Positions 55,855 to 64,000 of a stretch of DNA of 64,000 nucleotides are shown piece by piece. Source of the DNA: Tribonema minus (Eukaryota; Sar; Xanthophyceae; Tribonematales; Tribonemataceae); contig JAFCMP010000057.1 in NCBI GenBank assembly GCA_017506865.1, positions 744,001 to 808,000 on the forward strand, in the 5' to 3' direction. The position numbers and the translations under genes were made by a program. Positions within the stretch are counted from its first letter, which is position 1, and each line of letters opens with the position of its first letter. The notes beneath the pieces are model-generated. The model was given only the letters and a program-made list of their open reading frames with translations, made no database searches and had not been told where the DNA came from.

Positions 55855-58800
55855 GGCACATGCAGCCCAGGATGTTGTTTAAACAGCCAGGCACCCTAGG
55901 CGCGAACCGATAGCTGGCTGCGTGGCGGCAAATGCAACCGCAAGCCACTGGAAGCATGGGATTCTGGTTGAGGAAAGCGAACCATCACGAATGCGCACCT
56001 CAACTGGACTGCTGGGGAACACGCTGTCGACGCGGTCCGTGTTGGGCACGAGTCGCACGCCGATGGAGTAGTAGCCCGGCTTGCTCTCCGTCGGCCGCAC
56101 AATCTGCCGCACCGGCCTGCCCTGCCGCACCAGCGACAGCTGCGGGTACGCGCGCACACGGCAGTTACGTGGCAGTTACAGAAGGGGTCAGCGTTCTGCT
56201 GCTGCGTCACGCGCTTGTGAGAGTTGTGTACAAAAGTTCAGGTGCAATATGCCCCTGACGGACATCCTGTGAAACCCGTGGAAACCCGTGGTTCTGAGCG
56301 CTGCTGCCAAATCATTGATGAATGCCCCAGTGCCCTTCAAACCTCCCCCAGGATCTGTGGGCGATGCTCATGATCAGTCATTACCAGAAATGTATGCAAA
56401 GTGATCAGCCATAAACAGCAATGTACGGAAAGCGTACCGCTACATATGTACGACTTCAGCATGAAGTCACCACCCCTTTCATCACAAGATAGAAGTGCCT
56501 CGCCTCAATGGGTGCCCCCGTTATTGAGTGGTCACTCGCGGCATTACGCAAACATGGTCTCCCTAAAGACGCATGCAAACCCGGGGGCAGCAGCAGACAC
56601 ACGCACATGACTCCTGCGCCAAAGCACTGAAGGCATGGAAAGTGTGCCGGCATATATGCACGACTTCAGTGTCAAGTCACCTCTTTTCAACTGCTATGGA
56701 AAACTCACATCACCAAGTCTTTGATCAATAGAAATACCAGTGGCTCACCTCAATAGGTGCCCCCCCAGATGTCTTGATCATCCCCACAGCAGCCTCCAGG
56801 GACCCCTCCCCCGCCGCCAACGCCCTGCCGTTGATGCTGAGCAGCGTGTCCTGAGCCTGAACATTATGCATGATGCAACGAAAACGCCGTTTCAATCGCG
56901 TGCTACAGGCTGTTGTGACCTCGACGCGGTACATGAGCATTGCATTATACTGTAGACGTCTCAGCAACTTCAGCGTCGGACCCATGATGTATGCGGGCAT
57001 GCGGTTGATCCTGTCAGCATACTCAGTACTGTCGTGAAATCAGTGATATGCAACGTTTGCTCGCGTGATGAACGCAGCACAGAGTACACAGTGCAGTGTA
57101 CACATTCGTGCACTGTGCACTGTACACTATACACAGTACAGGGAGGGTCAGCAACGCACAGCAGCTCCGACTGATGTACACTGACACGCAAGAACGCGTT
57201 TGAGCTGCGCATGCAGCTCCGCGTTTGGTACGCTTCACGTCGCCAGCTGACGCGTGCGCTTGTGAGCACAAAGTGACGCACCATGACATCCCTTCACAGC
57301 TCTCAACACAGCGATCACATCCGGATTTTGACATCAACGAAGACGCTCGGTTACCTACGCAGCGCCACTCACACATCCATTGCCTTGTCTTGCGCAAGCT
57401 CAAGCCGGTGCAGCAGTCGCCAAAGCCTAGCAAAGAGCACCACCCCCCACGTTCCTCAGCAGCAAACCCCATCAGCTGTAGCGCCCATTGTCGTAGTGAA
57501 GCAAAACTTCAACATAAACATCAGGTGCGCAGTCCAAAAAAACAGCATGGCAACCACACGAAGCGCACGGTGCAGGGCGAAGGCTTCAAGTGTGACGCAC
57601 CTGCAGCCCCGCGCGCGGCCGGCCCCGCGTAACCGCCCACTACTTGAGCACAACCTCAACACAAACTTTAACTATTTCACACACGCAGCAAAGTGGTAAA
57701 CTCACGCAACGCCCAGGGCCAAAATTTCAACTGTGACGCACCTGCAGGCCCGCGCGCCGCCCATTGTTTAGCACAACTTTAACATAGACTCCAACTATTC
57801 CACACATGCGAGGTGGTAAGCTCACGTAACGCCAGGTGCCAAATGTTCAACAGCGATGCACCTGCAGGCCCGCGCATGAGGCCGGCCCCGCGGCGTCCGT
57901 CACTCAGCCACAACTTCATCATAAACTTCAACAGTCACGCATCCCGACACCAAAGTGGTGATCTTGTGCAACTTTCAGGGCTGAAACTTCAAGTGTGACG
58001 CACCTGCAGGCCCGCGCGCGCAGCCGGCCCCGCGACGTCCGTCACCGCGCTCAGCACAACGCCCGGCGAGTAGCTCATGTGCGGCACGCCGCTCGCGCTC
58101 ACGGACGCAAAGAGGCACGCCCACGTCAGCACGATGTTGGCGATGATGCCCGCGCTGATGACAAGTGCGCGCTGCCCCACCGGACGGTTCTGCAATGGCG
58201 GTGGCGGCAGCAGCATGTATATATTATAAAGAGAGAGAGGTATGGTGTACTGCTGAGGGGCCGGGTGCGCTCCCGTGCGTGGCGCCAATAGTACTTAGTG
58301 CCGGTGATTCTCGTTGCCGCGTGTGTGTGAGTGCATGCAAATGCTAGTGCAGACACTGGTATGCTAGTGAGAGATTTGCGCTGCTGCCTGCACGACAGAT
58401 CGCCTGACACTGCAAGCAGCGAGGGTGCGCATCACTCTGCCCGCTACGCGCATGTTGCTAGGATTACGCGGACAGTTACATGACGATTGACAGTGGCGCG
58501 TCACTACATCCAGAAAAGCATGCAGAAGGTTGTGTACTTCAATGTATACATATCATAAGCTGCAGGTGCACACTTGATATGTGTACGCGCTTGCCATGTG
58601 TGCCAAGCGCCAAGCAGCAGCGCTCAGCAGCAGCGCTCGCATCCCTGCTCATAAAAAGAGGCAGCGGTCTTGTAGCACACTGCCACAGTGTTGGCGCGTC
58701 TCGTTGTGCGCCGACACTAGCTTGAGTTAGGGTTAACTTGGGTGCACCTAGGCTTTGACAGTGATTCCTGCCCCTTCTGCAGACCCCATCCCCGCTCTAA

Positions 58801-60841
58801 GTTGCACCCAAACATTTGATGTACAGGCCACCTCATAGCAGGTGTGCGCACAACGGCATCGCATTTGCACCACTCGACGCGATCGGGCGCTTTGCGAGGA
58901 TTCATCGTTGCTGAGCACCCAAATCACAATAAAAGTACTGCGCTGTCTCCCTTCACTGCACAACATACGCATGTCGCTTCACTGCAGCTCCAAGCAGGGT
59001 GTGTATGACTGCAATCTCAACAAAGTATTGAACAACTTCCCAAAACTCTAAATCTCCTACTTGAACATTTCAAGAGGTATATACACTTGAAGTTTGTACA
59101 AGAACCATTGGGTTTTTCCAGCAGTCGGTGCCCAAGTGCAGCAACACTCAACAGAGTTCACTGCTCACGTCAAACAAAGCAGCTGTGATAGCGTTATTGA
59201 TGTGAAATGTTCCAGCCACTGTCTGGCTGTATCAGTCAAGAGTGCAATAGCACTTGCAGGTAACAAACATTTGCTCGCAACAACTATGAAGCTTTAGAAT
59301 GCCAGAGTTGTTTATTGTGTCGCAGTGAAATATTCAGGCTACCGTTTGTCTGTATTGGTCAGGAATGTAGTACGCTGTCCCCATGGAAAGGAGGGGTTGT
59401 GTTTTTCACCTTATGACACCGGATGTTACAGCCTGGCAGATCATTCTGCCATGCTACAAATGCTGCATGTGCCGACATGCGGCACTACACACGACATAAT
59501 GGAGAACACAGAGCTGTCACTCCTATGACACGTCCAAACTGCATGACTTGCATACCTGAACCAATTCCGTGTATGCACGCCTGTGACAACATGTCCGATC
59601 AATCCTGCTCCATGATCTCCCCCTCACCACATATTTATAATGACACGAATTGCACACCTACAGACATTCGCGTATATACACCTGCAACAAGTCCGGGTGG
59701 TCATCCTCCACAATCTCCCCCTCCTCCCCCTCCTCAAAGTTGACGGGGAAACTGACAAACCCCCCCACCGGCACCAGCCGCAGCGCGTATTCCACATTCT
59801 CTGCCTCATCCCGCGACTCTTCCTCCTCTGCGCCTCCCAGCTGCAGGCCGCGCCCCTTCTTGTAAGAGAGAAGCTTGGGGCCGAACCCGATGCTGAAGTT
59901 CTGTTGCAGGCAGGTGGCAGTGAGTAGGCACAGCCTGTTGCTGAGTTGAAGTTGAAGTGTGTGCTCGAGCGTCACTTTTATGGCCTCTTGAGAGCACAAG
60001 ATGAGCAGCGAAGAGAGCACCAGTGAGCGCAAACTGCTCTGGATGCTGCGACGGCAACTGATCTGTCAGTGATGTCTGTCTGCGGCTTGATGTCTATCAA
60101 TTGCAGCTCATGAGGCAAACCTTGACTTGCTTGCTGAGCCCCTGGCCAGGAGCTGAGCATATGTACCTAAGAGCACTGAATTGAGATGCACATATGGGCA
60201 CACTGAAATACCATTTGGAGTGCCACTATGCCTTGCAACAGTGTGTTGTTCGCATCCAATTCTGAAGTTGTACCTCGCAGGTAAAAAGTAGGCCTGGCTT
60301 TGGCTTGCTCGCAGGCTACAAGGAGAGTGAGCCCCAGCACATGCGTGCGGGTTTGTACCAGGCCTGGTGCGTAAAGCAGCAGGATCATCCGAGATGACAT
60401 AACATTACTCGCTGGACTTCTGAAATGACGCGTTGAGCCTGGATTAGTGCTCTGTGAAGACAGTGGTCCACTCACCTTCACTCGTATGCCTTGCGTGCGG
60501 GCAGCGAGGAAGTGTCCCGCCTCGTGTATAGCTATAACACCAGTCAGCACCAGCAGCGAGCTGGCTTGGAACACCAAGCTTTGAAGTCCTCCAGCAAGCA
60601 TGGTGGTCGTGCTTCGCCGTCTTCGGCGGCTGTTACTGCTGACGCCGGCATGCTGAACGCGAGATGCAGCAAAGGCACCAGAGACGCAGCCAACGCCACT
60701 GCTCGTCTGTAATCTCAGGCTGCTGCTTGGGACAAACGAATGTCGCACTGCTGCTCCCCACTGAACGATCGGAGTGAAGGAAGAACATTGGGCTAGCTGT
60801 AGAGCCAGCAGAGCGCCAGCGAGACAGCGTGTGCGGGGCAT
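53791..60841 (-). CDS. RseP/ARASP-like M50 site-2 protease, probably plastid-targeted
   Basis: Eight exons: 60841-60476, 59900-59682, 58189-58004, about 56857-56750, 56139-55999, 55069-54988, 54467-54310 and 53976-53791 (TGA); 481 aa with all phases matching. Intramembrane zinc metalloprotease: active-site HEAGHFLAARTQGI in exon 1, FSIGFGPKL and LRLVPVGGFVSFP in exon 2, membrane helix QRALVISAGIIANIVLTW in exon 3, a PDZ domain in exons 3-5 (GPAARAGLQ, DTLLSINGRAL), LSGPVGVV in exon 7 and the zinc-binding third motif NALPIPGLDGGQ, then a final hydrophobic segment with GVTEAINGVAILVLLLVSL. The N-terminus has a hydrophobic signal-like stretch ending CSSF, like the ASAF motif of complex-plastid targeting signals, followed by a Ser/Arg-rich transit-like region. 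All catalytic residues are present. Confidence 0.95.
53983..54003. repeat. G21 homopolymer (C21 before an acceptor on the gene strand)
   Basis: On the protease strand, 21 C are followed by GTGCAG and the last exon, so the C run is the polypyrimidine tract. Confidence 0.9.
55342..55855. repeat. Interstitial CCCTAA tracts
   Basis: A degenerate tract at 55342-55382 and a nearly perfect one at 55811-55854 that mixes CCCTAA and CCCTAAA units. Both lie in introns of the protease gene. Confidence 0.9.
57072..57142. repeat. Imperfect GTGCACTGTACAC inverted repeat
   Basis: Alternating GTGTAC/GTGCAC blocks could form a long hairpin. Intronic, function unknown. Confidence 0.6.
57601..57905 (-). repeat. 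Three degenerate copies of the protease exon 3 end plus donor
   Basis: The exon 3 end (gene strand GCGGGCCTGCAG, donor GTGCGT at 58003-57998) recurs at about 57861-57905, 57741-57765 and 57601-57635, each followed by GTGCGTCAC or GTGCATCGC and then a TTGAA motif. Units are about 120-140 bp apart. Confidence 0.85.
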
Positions 60842-60957
60842 GGTGCAAGTTTATGGACACAGCCGCCGAGCTGCTGTGCCACAGCTGCACCTCCACGTTG
60901 TGATGCGTCAGGAAAAGAAGTTTGTGCAGCTGCTCATCAAAGAAGTTTTGTGCAGCA

Positions 60958-60996
<39 letters not shown>

Positions 60997-61431
60997 GCAG
61001 CGGCGGCGGCAGCGGCAGCGCTCACACTGACACCATCGGCGCCACAACAGCAGGCTGCATTTGACAGAGGCAAGATCGATACACATGAGCTCAGCTATTG
61101 CTGCCAACATCGTTTAGAGGCACAGTCTCAGCGATCAAAAGTGATCTCTGAATAGATGCTGTAAGTTGTTCAGGTCATGCTACAACTGCTGGGTAGAGAC
61201 GAGCTGCAGCAGCAAATGCATCATGCAACTACACATTGCATAGCAGCTCATGCAGCGCCCTTGACAGGGGCTGCGCGTTCACTGTGCGGGTGCTGTTGTG
61301 GCAGCTCAGTCCTCCACAAGACAAGTGGCAGCAAACCAGACGGGAAAGCGTACAAACTGCAGTCGCAGTGATTTGTGTGCGTAAATGTACTCTGCGCGTG
61401 AGCGCTGCTGTAATGATGGCATACAGTGTTG
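60842..61431. other. Spacer with GGC/GCC triplet tract
   Basis: Upstream of the protease start and downstream of the acetyltransferase stop. Contains (GGC)n at about 60957-60995 and GCAGC repeats to 61020. No gene supported. Confidence 0.6.
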
Positions 61432-62592
61432 CTACGGCGCCAAGGCGACCTGCTTCCGCAGCATCACTAGCTCCACGTGATGCCCGTCTGCTACTATATC
61501 CGGCGAGGGGAAAACCTGCCGCTCCTGTTCTTGGTAGCCCTGTTTTGAGTACCAGGGTATCAGAGGATCCACACGCCCGCTCACTATGGGTATTTCCATG
61601 GTAAATGTGTCGCCGCTTGCGCCCATCGCACGCAACCGTGCGGCGCACAGGCTCTCTGCGGCGGAGATCAAGGCTGTGCCAATGCCCTGCTTGCCGTGTT
61701 TGTCCGGCACCGACACCATGCTGCAGTGGCCGATGCAGCAGCGAGACAAAGTTGAACGTGTGAGGTGCGCACATGGGGCGGCATACTGATGTCATGCTGT
61801 GCATGCTGCATATGCATACAGCAGGCCTAGTGGCAGCTACGCGCACATGGCAGATGGGACACGCCTCCTAACCGGAACCTTGCCATGCATATCCTGAACT
61901 ATTGCATCACAGCGTCAACAAAGGCTGGCAAAGACCTCGAGGCCATCAAACACTGCGGTTGAAGATGTGTCATGGCGGCAAATTCTCTTGCGTGCGCTGC
62001 GACTCCATGCTGCCTGCTGTCATGGTGCTTCAGTAGACACCTTCATGTGAGTGCAGCACCACCTCAAGTCGCAGTCTCAGCGCAAGTTGATGGCCACTAA
62101 CCTGACGCTGCCTGTAGGACCCGGGCACACCTCGGGAAAGCTGTTTGATCCATGCAGGTGCCAGTGCACGAATAAGCACCCCATCATTGTCGGCTCACCG
62201 CTGCTGCCTGAGCCTGCAATTAGCGTGGTTGACGATACTCTCTCCGCCACAATAAAGTTGCCTGAGCTTGGATCGCGCTCCATCATCTGCTTTGCCAGGG
62301 CCCCCTCCCAGTCTAGCCTGTAGATCTTATCTGGCTTCTTGAAGAAGGCGTCGGCCATGAATGCATCGTTGACAACGGCACTCAGGGTTTTTGCATCCGC
62401 AGCAGTCGCCTCCCGTATTGCAACAGACCCATCCGCTGTCGTCCAAATCGGCTGTTGTTGAGGTCCAGTTCGAACAGTGTCGCCACTCATGCCGCCCATC
62501 ACAGTTGCCGCAGCTTCCCCATCGCAGATGTCGTGACCCCGTCGGTCGGTCAGGGCGGCAGTTCTCAGCTGTGCCTCAGCCTCGGCGTTCAT
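61432..62592 (-). CDS. GNAT-family N-acetyltransferase
   Basis: Exon 1 runs from ATG 62592 to about 62131 and exon 2 from about 61708 to the TAG at 61434-61432. The protein starts with about 50 unremarkable residues, then SVAIREATAADAKTLSAVV, a substrate-side segment (NDAFMADAFFKKPDK), beta strand GCLFVHWHL, and in exon 2 the acetyl-CoA-binding motif A, MVSVPDKHGKQGIGTALISA, followed by PWYSKQGY (typical GNAT motif B) and a short tail. GNAT enzymes transfer acetyl from acetyl-CoA to amines; the substrate cannot be predicted. The exon 1 donor (GAG/GTGTGC, phase 0) does not match the phase of the simplest exon 2 acceptor (CTGCAG/CATGG), so the junction is uncertain, or a small exon or indel is missed. 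Confidence 0.8.
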
Positions 62593-63299
62593 GGACGCAC
62601 TCAGGGTCTCTCTCGACTACACCTAAACAGCAGCCGGGCGTGCTGTCAGCCCGGAGGTGAGTGAGGTTGATACTGGTTTGCAGGCTGTTGACGAATTCGT
62701 GCTCGCCATTCCGCTACCCCACCGCCAAGCAAGAGCGGTAAAATTGTCGAGGTCTCCACAACTGCTACTATGGACGCCCTGGCAGGGCCTCTTTTTGAGT
62801 CGATGATTGTAAGCTGACCTCATGGCGCCCTTCTCCTCCGCGCCTGCGCCTGCTGCAGGCCTGCAACAGCTGCCGTATCTGCCGCACCTGATTGAACACC
62901 AAATGGCTGTTGGTGGATTGCTGTGATAGGTGGAGCAGTTGCACGGCGGCTGTGCCAGCCAGCGGACAGGACGGAGTGCGGAAGATTGATGTTTGCCTCG
63001 TATCAGTGAGTGCCATCGAGCGGTGCTGATATGCTTCTGTGTTTCGCGTATGCGCCAAGGCGCCAATCAAATTTTAAATCGTGCAAGGACAGCGCAGATG
63101 ACGTGCTAGGCTGCGTGAGGCTGGCTGGTGCATTCTGCTTGGGCTACGCCGGATTTGCCCAAATGAGAATGGGAGGAGGTCGGTATTCAAAAGACCTGCA
63201 ACTGATTTCTCAGTAACCTTCGCAGTGCTCTCGACTTGATGTTTGACACCACCTGCCCATGGCTGCCTGGTGAATTCTGCTGCTTTCTGCTGCCACCAG
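62593..63299. other. Spacer between divergent acetyltransferase and kinase genes
   Basis: Contains a donor-like CCCGGAG/GTGAGTG at about 62656 whose phase (2) fits the kinase exon, so a 5' kinase exon may end there; no start codon could be assigned. Confidence 0.4.
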
Positions 63300-64000
63300 A
63301 CGCGCATCTGTGGATGTGGGCACTGGCAGCGGCGCCTTTGCTGTCGACCGCAAATACGTCAACCTCAAAGTCATTGGCGATGGCAGCTATGGCGTGGTGT
63401 ACTCTGCCTACGACACGAAGAAGAAAACCAGGGTGCGTGCCATGTAATGACCTCGTCCACACGTGCAAGCCTGAGCGCATTTTTTACATGTACACACACC
63501 ACATCAGACAAAGTTTACCGCTTCAGCACCATTGATGGTTACGATGGCCACTTCACGTCATTGCGGTCGCCAACATTTTTAAAATCAGGATGGCCGACAT
63601 TTGCAAGGAATGCGGCAGCGCCTTGCCGAGCGCTGCGACGAGGCACGCCGAGATGCGTGCCTCTCACTCATACATCAAGTTGATGTTGCGGCCCTTCGCC
63701 ACCTGCCTCACATTTAACGATGTGTGGCATACAGCCTGCAAGTCAGTTCGCACTGGTGTCGCGCCTTGCTGCTTTTGATAAGGCAGCCTTCCGCATCTTG
63801 TCACGCCCGGCGCATGAAGTTTTGATACCCGCGGTGCTGGAACGGTCGCGCTACGCATCTGAATGTCGCTGGTTTGCAGAATTTGCATGCAGCTGACAAA
63901 TGCTGGAAGTCATGTAACCTGTATGCTTCTTCGCTTTCAAATGCAAAAATGTAACTTGAAAGGCCCTTGCTGTTGAGCATGCCACATGCATGTGTGAGAC
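63300..64000 (+). CDS. Protein kinase, 5' part only (gene continues beyond right edge)
   Basis: One exon is clear: from an acceptor at 63299 (CCACCAG) or 63329 (TGGCAG) to 63432, followed by donor GTGCGT. It reads DRKYVNLKVIGDGSYGVVYS AYDTKKKTR (written with a break), which contains the glycine-rich ATP-binding loop GDGSYGVV of serine/threonine kinases; the layout resembles the start of MAP-kinase-like domains. The catalytic Lys and later motifs should follow in the next exon, which I could not identify in the remaining 560 bp. Family assignment beyond protein kinase is tentative. Confidence 0.65.

Noticed and set aside
63590-63778. Zinc-finger-like ORF (ICKECGSALPSAATRH) after the kinase exon
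   Set aside because: Only one short Cys pair, no acceptor that joins it in phase, and the kinase reading expected next is different; left unannotated.

Overview
This window is nuclear DNA from a eukaryote, most likely a photosynthetic protist with a complex (secondary) plastid such as a stramenopile or haptophyte. The evidence is: spliceosomal GT-AG introns in almost every gene; a plastid-type intramembrane protease whose N-terminus has a signal-peptide-like hydrophobic stretch ending in an ASAF-like CSSF site; ankyrin-type repeats of the GHLxVLQWARANGCPW kind common in algal genomes; GCN-rich low-complexity exons; and many interstitial TTAGGG-like tracts. The species cannot be named from the sequence.

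Layout. (1) 1-6107, minus: a superfamily-2 helicase-like gene, cut by the left edge and carrying a frameshift, an altered P-loop and an in-frame TGA; a decayed inverted copy of one of its exons lies at about 6.8 kb. (2) 7.45-12.3 kb, minus: a Gln-rich unknown gene with a bactofilin-like motif, divergent from (3) 12.42-14.96 kb, plus: a GPR89/Golgi pH regulator gene. (4) 15.79-28.58 kb, minus: a 15-exon ABCF3/GCN20-type gene; my exon chain sums to 2193 nt (730 aa) with every splice phase matching. Its introns hold serial partial copies of neighbouring exons and a 587-bp inverted-repeat (MITE-like) insertion. (5) 28.8-29.7, 35.7-36.6 and 37.8-38.7 kb: three disrupted copies of one ankyrin-repeat gene. 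(6) 30-33 kb: a cluster of tRNA-like short interspersed repeats next to an intact tRNA-Gly(GCC). (7) 33.2-45 kb: repeats and gene-poor DNA with one possible terminal exon. (8) 45.05-52.42 kb, plus: a large gene joining an Ala-rich repeat exon, an F-box-like segment and a TBC (Rab-GAP) domain; it is in frame only if an 8-bp duplication is removed. (9) 53.79-60.84 kb, minus: an RseP/ARASP-like M50 protease, 8 exons, 481 aa. (10) 61.4-62.6 kb, minus: a GNAT acetyltransferase. (11) 63.3 kb, plus: the first kinase-domain exon of a protein kinase that runs off the right edge.

The genes are functionally unrelated (translation control, Golgi ion balance, Rab traffic, plastid proteolysis), as expected in a eukaryotic chromosome. 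The most unusual signal is structural: in two unrelated genes, introns carry tandem degenerate copies of the preceding exon's 3' end together with its 5' splice site, often with a shared CGTCACAC...CTTGAAGTT motif just inside the intron.
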